Source of the DNA: DASYAE01 sp036501535
GTDB taxonomy: Bacteria > Actinomycetota > Actinomycetes > Streptomycetales > Catenulisporaceae
Direction of reading: 5' to 3'
NCBI GenBank assembly: GCA_036501535.1
Contig: DASYAE010000218.1
Location: 1 to 62,242 of the forward strand
DNA length: 62,242 bases
Shown here: positions 44,104 through 52,464 of the stretch, piece by piece
How the letters are laid out: each line of letters opens with the position of its first letter
Position numbering within the stretch: the stretch's first letter is position 1
Program-made: the position numbers and the translations under genes
Notes under the pieces: generated by a model
The model's database searches: none
Told to the model about the DNA's origin: nothing
The model's input: the letters and a program-made list of their open reading frames with translations, nothing else

Positions 44104-44949
44104 ATGCGATCCTTTACGGCGGGTCCCGACCTGCCCGCAACCGCCGACCCCGCTCCCCTCCTCACCCTGAACGGCTTGGTCAAGCGTCATGCGGACCCGT
44201 CCGGAGAGCTGCGCACGGTGGTCGACAGCTTCGACCTCACCGTGCCTCCGGGCGAGTTCTGCGTGCTGATCGGCCCGACCGGCTGCGGGAAGTCGACAGT
44301 ACTTTCGATGATCTGCGGCACGACCCGGCCGAGCGACGGCCGGATCCTGGCCGACGGCGCGGTGTTGGCGGGCACTGATCCGCGAACCGGGTTCGTGTTC
44401 CAGACCGACGCGGTCTTCCCGTGGAAGACCGTGCTGGCGAACGTCGCGGCCGGCCCGCGGTTCCGCGGGGCGGGCAAGAAGGAGTCGGCCCAGCGGGCCC
44501 GCGACTGGATCCGCCGGGTGGGCCTGTCAGGCTTCGAGGAGCACTTCCCCTACCAGCTCTCCGGCGGTATGCGGAAGCGGGTGGCCCTGGCGCAGACCAT
44601 GATCAACGGGCCGCGTATCCTCCTGCTCGACGAGCCGTTCTCCGGCCTCGACGCGCAGACCCGGCAGATCATGTCGGGCGAGCTGCTGGGGCTGTGGGAG
44701 TCGTTGCGCGCCACCGTGGTCATGGTGACGCACGACCTCGAGGAGGCGATCGCCCTGGCGGACCGGGTGGTCGTGCTCACCGCGGGGCCGGCCTCAGTGA
44801 AGAAGGAGTTTGTGATCGACCTGCCCCGGCCGCGCCGGATCCAGGAGATCAGGTTCCACCCCCGCTTCGCCGAGCTCCACGAGGAGATCTGGTCCACCCT
44901 GAGCGATGAGGTGCAGATCGCATATGCCCGTTCCACAGCAGCAGGCTGA
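44104..44949 (+). CDS. NitT/TauT-type ABC ATP-binding protein
   Basis: A 281-residue ATPase. Walker A GPTGCGKST, Q-loop FQTDAVFPWKTV, signature LSGGMRKR, Walker B LLLDEPFSGLD, H-loop VTHDLEEA. The FPWK after the Q-loop is typical of nitrate/sulfonate/taurine importers. AAGGACA precedes ATG 44104. Its end overlaps the start of the permease gene. First gene of a three-gene importer. Confidence 0.92.
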   Translation: MRSFTAGPDLPATADPAPLLTLNGLVKRHADPSGELRTVVDSFDLTVPPGEFCVLIGPTGCGKSTVLSMICGTTRPSDGRILADGAVLAGTDPRTGFVFQTDAVFPWKTVLANVAAGPRFRGAGKKESAQRARDWIRRVGLSGFEEHFPYQLSGGMRKRVALAQTMINGPRILLLDEPFSGLDAQTRQIMSGELLGLWESLRATVVMVTHDLEEAIALADRVVVLTAGPASVKKEFVIDLPRPRRIQEIRFHPRFAELHEEIWSTLSDEVQIAYARSTAAG

Positions 44950-45805
44950 AATAACCGCGCCGGCGCCCGTACCCGGGCCGCCGCAGCGCGGACGCAGCCG
45001 ATCCGGCGAAAACACCCCGCGCTGGGTCGTGCTCACCCTCCAGATCGGCCTGCTGGTGGTCCTGCTGGGCAGCTGGCAGGTGCTGGCCGACACCAAGACC
45101 ATCGACACGTTCTTCTTCGGCTCGCCGACCGGCACCTGGGACCAGCTGATCAGCTGGATACAGCACGGCACCCCCCCGGGCCCGCTGCAGGACCAGATCT
45201 GGGTCACCTTCCAGGAGGCCCTGATCGGCTTCGTCATCGGTGTCGCGCTGGGCGTGTTCTGCGGCGTCCTGCTGGCCCGCAACGCGTTGCTGGCCCGGGT
45301 GTTCAAGGTCTACATCGGCGTGATGAACTCGGTGCCGCGGATCGTGCTCGGCTCGGTGTTCGTGATCTGGTTCGGCCTGGGCCTGAAGTCGAAGGTCGCG
45401 CTGGTGGTGGTCCTGGTGTTCTTCAGCGTGTTCTTCAACGCCTTCCAGGGCGCCCGCGACGTGGACCGCGGCCTCGAGTCGAACGCCCGCATCCTCGGCG
45501 CCAGCCGCACCGAGGTGATGCTCCACGTCGTGCTGCCCTCGACGTTCACCTGGATCATCGCCAGCCTGCGGATCGCGTTCGGCCTGGCCATCACCGGGGC
45601 CGTGGTCGGCGAGCTGATCGGCGCCACACAGGGGCTCGGCCTGCTGATCTACGAGGCCCAGGGCAACTTCGATCCGGACGGCGTCTATGCGGCCCTCATC
45701 ATCACCACCGTGCTCGCGCTCGTCGCGGAGGGTCTGATCACCCTCCTCGAACGCCGCGCGCTGCGCTGGCGGCCGCAGCATCTCAATCTCGGATCCGAGC
45801 CGTAA
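44924..45805 (+). CDS. NitT/TauT-type ABC permease
   Basis: A 293-residue permease with six membrane helices and the EAA loop (ILGASRTEVMLHVVLPSTFTWIIASLRIA). The N-terminal 30 residues are Pro/Gln-rich and unstructured. I use ATG 44924; ATG 44906 in the same frame is the alternative. Either way it overlaps the ATPase gene, so coupling is likely. Confidence 0.9.
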   Translation: MPVPQQQAEITAPAPVPGPPQRGRSRSGENTPRWVVLTLQIGLLVVLLGSWQVLADTKTIDTFFFGSPTGTWDQLISWIQHGTPPGPLQDQIWVTFQEALIGFVIGVALGVFCGVLLARNALLARVFKVYIGVMNSVPRIVLGSVFVIWFGLGLKSKVALVVVLVFFSVFFNAFQGARDVDRGLESNARILGASRTEVMLHVVLPSTFTWIIASLRIAFGLAITGAVVGELIGATQGLGLLIYEAQGNFDPDGVYAALIITTVLALVAEGLITLLERRALRWRPQHLNLGSEP

Positions 45806-45879
45806 GAGGCCTGCTGCACGCCTCGGGCGAAGGATCCGTCGTCACCCACGATATTTCCGTTAGGAAGAAGGACTTCCGC

Positions 45880-46926
45880 ATGCGCAACGTGAGGAAACTG
45901 GCGTTCCCGCTCGTCGCGGTGGCGCTCGCCGCCGCGGCCTGCTCGAGCAGCGGGACGCCGGCGGCCGGCACGCCGACCGGGGACCCGGTCACGATCACCA
46001 TCGCGATCTCGAACGCCACCAACTCGACATACGCACAAACAGACATCGCCGAGTCGCTCGGCTACTTCAAGAAGTGGGGCATCAACCTCAAGGTCTCGGC
46101 GGTGACGAGCGGCAGCCAGACCTTCACCGAGATGCTGGCCGGCCAGGCGCAGTGCGTCATCGGCGTCTACGACCACACCATCGACCTGCAGGCCGAGGGC
46201 AAGGCCGTCGAATCCATCATGACCCTCAACGACGAGCCCGGCTTCGTCGTCATGGTGCGCACCGACGAGTCCTCGTCGATCACCTCGGCGGCGCAGCTGA
46301 CCGGCAAGAAGGTCGGCATCACCGGCGTCGGCGGCTCGACCCAGTTCATCGTGCAGGGCGTCGTCCAGCACGCCGGCGGAAACGGCAACGGGATCACCCC
46401 GGTCAGCGTGCAGTCCGGCTCGACCTTCGTGGCCGCCATGGAGAACGACTCGATCGACGCGGGCATCTCCACCGAGCCGACGGTCTCCTCGCTGCTGAGC
46501 AAGCACGACGCCACCATCCTGGCGGACATGCGCACCGCGGCCGGCACCCAGGCCGCGCTCGGCGGCCCCTACGTCGGCACCTCGCTGGTCTGCCCGACGG
46601 CGTGGGTCAACGCGCACGCGACGGTGGCGCAGGACATGGTGAACGCCGAGCACGAGGCGCTGGTCTACATCCAGCAGCACTCGGCCGCGCAGATCGCCAG
46701 CGAGATCCCGACCGCCGACTACATCGGCAACAGCAAGGCCTCCTACACCCAGGCGCTGGCCAACGAGATCGGGATCTTCAGCCCGACCGGCCTGATGATC
46801 CAGGACGGGCCGCAGAGCGTGCTGCGCATCCTGCAGAGCTTCGACAAGAGCGTCCAGGGCAAGACCATCAACCTGAGCGCGACCTACACCAACAAGTTCG
46901 TCCAGAACGTGCCGGCCGGGGACTGA
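45880..46926 (+). CDS. ABC substrate-binding lipoprotein (NMT1/SsuA-like)
   Basis: A 348-residue lipoprotein: signal FPLVAVALAAAAC with Cys at the lipobox (LAAAC) and a Ser/Gly/Thr linker. The mature part is a periplasmic-binding fold of the NMT1/SsuA type (GYFKKWGINLKV, VIGVYDHTIDLQAEGK, VGITGVGGSTQFIVQGVVQ, ISTEPTVSSLLSKHDATILADM). It captures the cargo outside the cell for the two upstream genes. Substrate (sulfonate, taurine, nitrate, thiamine precursor) is not readable. Confidence 0.9.
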   Translation: MRNVRKLAFPLVAVALAAAACSSSGTPAAGTPTGDPVTITIAISNATNSTYAQTDIAESLGYFKKWGINLKVSAVTSGSQTFTEMLAGQAQCVIGVYDHTIDLQAEGKAVESIMTLNDEPGFVVMVRTDESSSITSAAQLTGKKVGITGVGGSTQFIVQGVVQHAGGNGNGITPVSVQSGSTFVAAMENDSIDAGISTEPTVSSLLSKHDATILADMRTAAGTQAALGGPYVGTSLVCPTAWVNAHATVAQDMVNAEHEALVYIQQHSAAQIASEIPTADYIGNSKASYTQALANEIGIFSPTGLMIQDGPQSVLRILQSFDKSVQGKTINLSATYTNKFVQNVPAGD

Positions 46927-46977
46927 TCCCGGCCCGCTGAGCGAACACTGAACGAACACTGAGCAACACCGGGCACG

Positions 46978-47017
46978 GCGGCGGGTGGGCACTCGAAGGC
47001 GAGCGCCCGCCCGCCGC
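46978..47017. terminator. Terminator after the importer operon
   Basis: A 13-bp stem with one G-T pair (GCGGCGGGTGGGC / GCCCGCCCGCCGC) and a 14-base loop lies 52 bp after the lipoprotein gene and before the convergent methyltransferase stop. Confidence 0.6.
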
Positions 47018-47045
47018 AGCCGTTGCGCCGGTCCGCGGCGCCGCG

Positions 47046-47822
47046 TCAGTCCAGCGTCGCCCGCCAGAAGTGCGACATCATCGGCACGTCGACCATGTCG
47101 TCGTCCCGGCCGGGGATGCCGGGCACGGCGTCGCTGTGCACGAATTCGCTGAACTGCTCGAGCATCGCGGGCTTGCGGTCCTCGGGCTGCATGAGGAAGC
47201 CGTGGAAGGTGGCCATCAGGTTGGTCAGCTCGTCCCGGGGCACCAGCATGCTCCACGGCCGGTCGACGACCTCGACCCCGCCGAACCGCGAGCCGGTCGG
47301 CAACCAGGGCTTCTCGAGGTAGTGGTGCACCCGCTCGTTGATCCAGTCGTCGGTGCCGGTGACCCGCAGCCGGAACTGCTCGAACTCCTCGGCCCAGGGC
47401 ACCCGGCGGTCGCGCCGGGTCCACATCAGGGCGAGCATGCCGCCGGGCCGCAGCACCCGGGTGATCTCCGGGATGGCGCGCTCGGGGTCCATCCAGTGCC
47501 AGCACGAGGCGGCGGTCACCACGTCCACGACGCCGTCCGGCAGCGGGATCTGCTCCGCGGTCCCCTCAAGGGCGGTCACCGTGGGGCAGTTGCGCTGGAG
47601 CACCTCGAGCATGCGCGGATCGCGGTCCACGGCGTAGACCTCCGGTATCCGCGCGGCCAGCACCCGGGTCAGCGATCCGGTCCCGGCGCCGAGGTCCAGC
47701 GCCGACGCGCAGGGCGTGGGCACGAGGTCGTCGGCGATCTCGGCCGGGGGGCCGGGCCGGTACCGGTCGTACTCGTGGGGCGCGGTGCCGAAGGAGACGG
47801 CGCGATCGGTCTGAAGAGTCAT
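47046..47822 (-). CDS. SAM-dependent methyltransferase
   Basis: A 258-residue class I methyltransferase. Motif I DLGAGTGSLTRVLA, acidic motif II VYAVDRDPRML, motif IV PDGVVDVVTAASCWHWMD, motif VI LRPGGMLALM. The substrate is unknown (UbiE/COQ5-like). ATG 47822 is used; an ATG 12 bases earlier is possible. It is convergent with the ABC importer. Confidence 0.88.
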   Translation of the reverse strand: MTLQTDRAVSFGTAPHEYDRYRPGPPAEIADDLVPTPCASALDLGAGTGSLTRVLAARIPEVYAVDRDPRMLEVLQRNCPTVTALEGTAEQIPLPDGVVDVVTAASCWHWMDPERAIPEITRVLRPGGMLALMWTRRDRRVPWAEEFEQFRLRVTGTDDWINERVHHYLEKPWLPTGSRFGGVEVVDRPWSMLVPRDELTNLMATFHGFLMQPEDRKPAMLEQFSEFVHSDAVPGIPGRDDDMVDVPMMSHFWRATLD

Positions 47823-47892
47823 GCGGGGGATCATAGACAAGATCGCAGTCTCCTGGCAGGGGGCGCATGACCGGCGGCGCGGGGCGCCGGGG

Positions 47893-48693
47893 TCAGCAAT
47901 CCTCGATCGCGTCCAGGCGGCGCAGAGCCCGTATCGCCGCTCCGCGCACGTGCTCGTCCGGGTCCCCGGCGAGCCGGTCCAGCGTGTCTCGCGCGCCCGG
48001 GCCCGCGGACAGGCCCAGCGCCTCCGCGACGGCGGCGCGCACGAGCCGGTCCGGGTCGCCGGCGATCGCCGCGACGGCCGGGGCGAGCGCGGCGGCGCCG
48101 CGGTGGCCCAGTTGGATCAAGGCACTGATGCGGACCCGGGGGTCCGCGTCGGCCAGCGCGCCGCGCAGCACGGCCAGCTCCGGCGAGTCCCGGCCGGCCC
48201 GCGCGTCGGACGAGCCGACCGCCGCGGCGCGGATCGCCGGGTCCGGGTCTGCCGCGGCCTGCAGCAGCGCCTCCGCGTCCTGCCGCTCCCGGACGAAGCC
48301 GAGCGCCCAGACCGCGATGCGGCGCAGCGCCGGGTCGCCGCCGGCCAGGGCCTCCAGCACGGCGGCCCGGGCCCGGGCGTGGTCCACGTACAGCAGATCG
48401 ATGATCAGCGCCCCGATGCCCTGCTGGTCGTCGCCGAGGTCCCGGGCGGCGGCCCGCAGCAGCAGCGGCAGCGCCTCGATGCCCTGCAGGCCGTAGAGCA
48501 CCTCGGCGATCTGGTCCCGGCCGAACCAGTCGCCGCGGTCCAGGAAGCCGGCCAGCACCCGGTACAGCTCGGGGACGAGCGAGGCGTCGCGCCCGGCGCC
48601 GAGTTCGTCGACCAGGTCGCGGACGGCGGCGAAGTCGGCGTCGTCGTCGGCGAGCATCGAGACCAGCGCGGCGAGCTTCTGCTGCGAGTCCAT
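47893..48693 (-). CDS. HEAT-repeat protein
   Basis: A 266-residue protein built of HEAT/PBS-lyase-like repeats: RIAVWALGFVRERQDAEALL, RISALIQLGHRGAAALAPAVAAI, LVRAAVAEALGLSAG, HVRGAAIRALRRLDA. Each unit is two short helices, about 30 residues. Such proteins form curved scaffolds or, in PBS-lyase-like cases, phycobilin binders, which does not fit here. No catalytic motif seen. Confidence 0.8.
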   Translation of the reverse strand: MDSQQKLAALVSMLADDDADFAAVRDLVDELGAGRDASLVPELYRVLAGFLDRGDWFGRDQIAEVLYGLQGIEALPLLLRAAARDLGDDQQGIGALIIDLLYVDHARARAAVLEALAGGDPALRRIAVWALGFVRERQDAEALLQAAADPDPAIRAAAVGSSDARAGRDSPELAVLRGALADADPRVRISALIQLGHRGAAALAPAVAAIAGDPDRLVRAAVAEALGLSAGPGARDTLDRLAGDPDEHVRGAAIRALRRLDAIEDC

Positions 48694-49130
48694 AACTCGG
48701 TAAGCCTATTCAGTCGCATGGGATCGGGCGAGAGGCAGAGCATTGACCCGGCGGGCCGGACAGGCGGGCGGTCGTGGCTCTTGGCGGCGGGGACGTGGGG
48801 GGACCGATTCGCGAACCGCCCGGATCACTCCTGGCGCGTCCGCCTACGATATCGGTCCGGCGGGCGCCGTCAGGCGCGCTCCGGGACGGTCGCGGGAGGG
48901 CGGATCCGCTGCTGCGGCCGGCTCATCCGGCCCGGGCCCCGAGCCGGCCGGGCCGGGGCGGCCGCCCACCGGCCGGCAGGCCCCCGAGCGGCGCCCTGGG
49001 GCGCCCCGTCCGCGGGCCGCCGCGGATCGGGCCCGACGCCTCGACCGGCACGTCCACAGCGCCTCCTCCCGGCCGCTCCAGGAATGCGGCTGGTGTTCCC
49101 TGCCCCGACAGTCGTATCAGACCCTTGTTT
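48694..49130. other. 437-bp gap without an evident gene
   Basis: Lies between the HEAT-repeat gene start and the HxlR stop, both minus-strand genes. It is extremely GC-rich. I see no protein gene or clear RNA structure; it must hold the promoter of the HEAT gene. Confidence 0.55.
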
Positions 49131-49820
49131 TCAGAGCGGCCCCGGCCGGGACCGGGCCGGCGCCCGCACCGCGGCCGCCGGTGCGCGCAGCGCGCGCACG
49201 AAGCGGTCCAGCGCGTCGGCGTCGCCGGTCACCTTGAGCCGGCCGCGGTCCACCGCCTCGGCGAGCGCGCATTCCCGCCGCAGCACGCAGATCAGCGTCT
49301 CGAGGTCCGCCTCCACGGTCGCGTCCGGCGCCCGGGCGGCGCCGCGGCGCACCTCGATCCGGCCGAACGCGACCCGGACCGCGAACAGGTCGCTGTCGGT
49401 GCGCAGCTCGAAGCAGGCGCTCAGGCCCGGCGCGGCCTCGGCGTCGAAGGCCGTGCGCTGCCACAGCATCAGCGCGTCGAGGCTGCGCACCGGCCGGGCC
49501 GGCAGCGTCGAGGAGGCGTCCCACCGGCAGAGCTCGAGCAGCACCGGCTCGAGCCCGCGGCCCCGCTCGGTCAGCTCGTACACGTGCGCCCCGGACGGCG
49601 GCCCGAGCCGGCGGCGGCGCAGCACCCCGGCCTCCTCCAGCTCGCGCAGCCGCTGGGCCAGCACGTTCGGGCTGGCCCCGGGCATCCCGGCGCGCAGGTC
49701 GGTGAACCGCTTCGGTCCGAAGACGAGTTCGCGCACGATGATCAGCGACCAGCGCTCGCCGATCGTGTCGAGGGCCCGGGCCACCCCGCAGCCGTCGCTG
49801 TACGTGCGCTTGCCCGCCAT
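49131..49820 (-). CDS. HxlR regulator with C-terminal SCP2-like domain
   Basis: A 229-residue protein. The N-terminal 100 residues are an HxlR winged helix: Cys-11 in DGCGVARALDTIGERWSLIIVREL and LAQRLRELEEAGVLRRRRL. The C-terminal 110 residues look like an SCP2 sterol-carrier fold (ALMLWQRTAFDAEAAPGLSACFEL, LETLICVLRRECALAEAVDRGRL). HxlR proteins often sense aldehydes or oxidants through a Cys. It lies on the minus strand with no partner gene. Confidence 0.85.
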   Translation of the reverse strand: MAGKRTYSDGCGVARALDTIGERWSLIIVRELVFGPKRFTDLRAGMPGASPNVLAQRLRELEEAGVLRRRRLGPPSGAHVYELTERGRGLEPVLLELCRWDASSTLPARPVRSLDALMLWQRTAFDAEAAPGLSACFELRTDSDLFAVRVAFGRIEVRRGAARAPDATVEADLETLICVLRRECALAEAVDRGRLKVTGDADALDRFVRALRAPAAAVRAPARSRPGPL

Positions 49821-50625
49821 ATCCGGTCAGCTCCTGCGCTGGTTGGCGAGTGGATGCCGGGTCGTCCCCGTGGCCCACGAGCGAAGCGGCCTCTTCCCAC
49901 CTTAGCGCCGTTAGTAAGGGTTCGGATAGACATGGCGCAATCCGATCACACGTCCGGGGGATCGGACGCCCGGCACGCACTGGTCTGCCCCGTGGCCAGC
50001 GCACCGCCGTGGGTAACAGGCACCGATGCGCCACGCGCGGGTCCCGCGGCGACACCGCAGGGCATTGCGGCAAGCCGCAGCAATGCCCGCTGTATCAGGG
50101 GTCGTTTGTCCGGACCGTGAGAAGGCGGCCGGGGCCGCGCCGCCGATTCGACAGCCTGCGGCGGCCGGCCGGTCCGGCAGCCGGCCCGCGGCGCCCCGGA
50201 TCAGCCCCGAAACATGCTCTGACCAGGCGGCTTCGGTGTCGCGTGAGGCACGGCCGAGGGAAGACGCCCGAGCGCGCCGCCCGGACATGTCGACACTACG
50301 TGGCGCCGGGCGGCGCGAGAAGGACAACCGCGGTACATCAGAAAATCAGCACCGAGAACTGATAAACCAGGCGAATCCGGGAACCCGAAAATCAGCGGTA
50401 CAACCGTCACACGAACCCATCGCGTTTCTCGCCGGCCGGCGCAATTCCGGGGTACCCGCCCGAAATACGCCAAGAGCCGAGCCGCCCCCCGATGGTGCCA
50501 AAGCTGACATCCCGGTCCGCTTTTCCAAGCAACTCGGCGCAATCGGCACTCCCTGACCACTGGTACGCCGCAGCACCACGCCGCGCGCGCCCTAAGTCAC
50601 CACGGTCTACGACCTCGAAGAACGA
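49821..50625. other. 805-bp gap, largest in the window
   Basis: Between the HxlR start and the DJ-1/PfpI stop. CCTTA and TAAGG (49900-49919, 10-base spacer) form a possible HxlR operator 80 bp upstream of its start. From about 50330 the composition is a little lower in GC and GAAAATCAGC occurs twice (50341-50350, 50387-50396). I see no convincing protein gene or RNA. Confidence 0.5.
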
Positions 50626-51270
50626 TCACTGCGATACCGCGGCCGGCGCCGGGAGGCGGTCGGCCCAGTACGCCCTCGCCTCCGGCGAGGCCTTCGCCAC
50701 CGAGCCGGAGTCGAACGGCGGCTGCGGGTCGTACTCGATCATCAGCTGGAGCGCCTCGGCGACGGCGCGGCCGGCGACTATATCGGCCAGGGTCAGGGCC
50801 ATGTCGATGCCCGCCGAGACGCCGGCCGCGGTGACGATCCGGCCCTGCCGCACCACCCGTTCGGCCGTGTACCTCGCCCCGTATCCCTCCAGCGGCTCGA
50901 CCGCGCTCCAGTGCGTCGTCGCGTCGAGCCCGCGCAGCAGGCCGGCCGCGCCGAGCAGCAGGGAGCCGGTGCAGACCGAGGTGGTCCACGCCGTGGTCCC
51001 GTGGATCCGGCGGATCCAGTCGAGCAGCTCCTCGTCGCCGACGCTGCTGCGGGCCCCGGGGCCGCCCGGCACGACCAGCACGTCGGCCGACTCGACCGCG
51101 TCGAAGGTGACCGCCGGGACGAGGGTCAGCCAGCCGGCCGAGTCGACCACCGGGTCGAGCGTGCGCGCGGCGAACGCCACCTCGGCGCCGGGAAGCATCT
51201 CCATGACCTGGTACGGCCCGATCGCGTCGAGCGCGGTGAGGCGGGGGAAGACCGCGAAGATGATGCGCAT
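50626..51270 (-). CDS. DJ-1/PfpI family protein (isonitrile hydratase-like)
   Basis: A 214-residue DJ-1 fold. Active Cys in the nucleophile elbow SVCTGSLLLGAAGLL, and a Glu/Asp start ALDAIGPYQVME. The family includes isonitrile hydratase (InhA-type). It shares its domain with the GlxA regulator upstream (72 bp), which probably senses and controls the same reaction. Substrate unknown. Confidence 0.85.
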   Translation of the reverse strand: MRIIFAVFPRLTALDAIGPYQVMEMLPGAEVAFAARTLDPVVDSAGWLTLVPAVTFDAVESADVLVVPGGPGARSSVGDEELLDWIRRIHGTTAWTTSVCTGSLLLGAAGLLRGLDATTHWSAVEPLEGYGARYTAERVVRQGRIVTAAGVSAGIDMALTLADIVAGRAVAEALQLMIEYDPQPPFDSGSVAKASPEARAYWADRLPAPAAVSQ

Positions 51271-51342
51271 ACTGATTCTCCTGTCGCTCGGGGCGGGGCG
51301 CCCCCGCCCGTCTCCGATCTCCGGTTCCTTGCCGCCGCGCGG

Positions 51343-52338
51343 CTACGCGGCCGAGTACCGGCCGGAGAAGCGCTCCCGGTACTCGCCCGGCGTGACCCGC
51401 ACGAGGCGCTTGAAGCTGCGGTGCAGCGTCTCGGCCGAGGCGAAGCCGCAGGCGCGGGCGACCGCGTGCACGGTCTGCGTGGTGCTCTCCAGCAGCCGGC
51501 GCGCCGCCTCGACCCGCACCGCCTCCACATACGCCGCCGGGGTGAAGCCGGTCGCCTCGCGGAACAGCCGGGTGAAGTGCCGCTCGCTCATCCCGGCCCG
51601 CCCGGCCAGTGCGGCGACGCAGAGGTCTTCGGCCAGGTGGTCGGCGATCCACCCCTGCACGTCGCGCAGCGGCTCCCGGGCCGGCCGCTGGGCCGCGAGC
51701 TGCGCGCTGAACTGCGCCTGGCCGCCGGGCCGCTGCACGAACACCACCAGCTGCCGGGCGACCGCCCGGGCCAGCGGCGCGCCGAAGTCCTGCTCGACCA
51801 TGGCCAGGGCCAGGTCGATGCCCGCGGTGACGCCGGCGGAGGTCCACACCGCGCCGTCGCGCACGAAGATCGGGTCCGGGTCCACCACGGCCCGCGGGAA
51901 CCCCCGCGCCAGGTCGGCGCACCTGGTCCAGTGCGTCACCGCGCGGCGGCCGTCGAGCAGCCCGGCCGCGCCGAGCAGGAAGGCGCCGCTGCAGACCGAG
52001 GCGGTACGCCGGGCCCGCCCGGCGACGGCGGCGAACCACCCGACCAGCCGGGGGTCGTCGCAGGCCGCCTGGACGCCGTACCCGCCGACCGCGATCAGCG
52101 TGTCGACCGGGCCGTGCGGGTCGTCGGCGGCGGTGACCTGGTCGATCGTCAGGTCGGGCCGGAGCTCCAGGCCGCCGCTGGAGGCGACCGGCTCCGGCCC
52201 CGCCGCGACGGTCTGCACGGTGACCTCGCAGTTGCGCCGCGCGGCCTGCGTGAACACCTCGTGTGGCCCGGTCAGGTCGAGGATCTGGAACCCGGGGTAG
52301 ATCAGGAAGAGGACGCGTCGGCTGGTCACACAGTCCAT
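51343..52338 (-). CDS. GlxA-type AraC regulator
   Basis: A 331-residue protein: N-terminal DJ-1/PfpI domain (FLIYPGFQILDLTGPHEVF, VCSGAFLLGAAGLL) and a C-terminal AraC HTH pair (LCVAALAGRAGMSERHFTRLFR, ACGFASAETLHRSFKRLVRVTPG). It is upstream, on the same strand, of a DJ-1/PfpI enzyme gene and likely controls it. Confidence 0.9.
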   Translation of the reverse strand: MDCVTSRRVLFLIYPGFQILDLTGPHEVFTQAARRNCEVTVQTVAAGPEPVASSGGLELRPDLTIDQVTAADDPHGPVDTLIAVGGYGVQAACDDPRLVGWFAAVAGRARRTASVCSGAFLLGAAGLLDGRRAVTHWTRCADLARGFPRAVVDPDPIFVRDGAVWTSAGVTAGIDLALAMVEQDFGAPLARAVARQLVVFVQRPGGQAQFSAQLAAQRPAREPLRDVQGWIADHLAEDLCVAALAGRAGMSERHFTRLFREATGFTPAAYVEAVRVEAARRLLESTTQTVHAVARACGFASAETLHRSFKRLVRVTPGEYRERFSGRYSAA

Positions 52339-52464
52339 CGTCGGCGCCGCCGCGCGATGGCGGCAAGGACACGATTGTGACGATTCCCGCCATCGACGGG
52401 CAGAGCAGGTGTCAGTGCATGCGCGTGGTGCCGCGATGGGCCGGTCCGGCGCCGCTCTACGGGC

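Noticed and set aside
48774..50120. Long plus-strand frames opposite the HxlR gene
   Set aside because: They mirror a real minus-strand gene and have shadow-type composition (Arg/Pro/Gly-rich).
50201..50560. 119-codon minus-strand frame in the largest gap
   Set aside because: Arg/Gly-rich composition without motif; probably random in GC-rich DNA.
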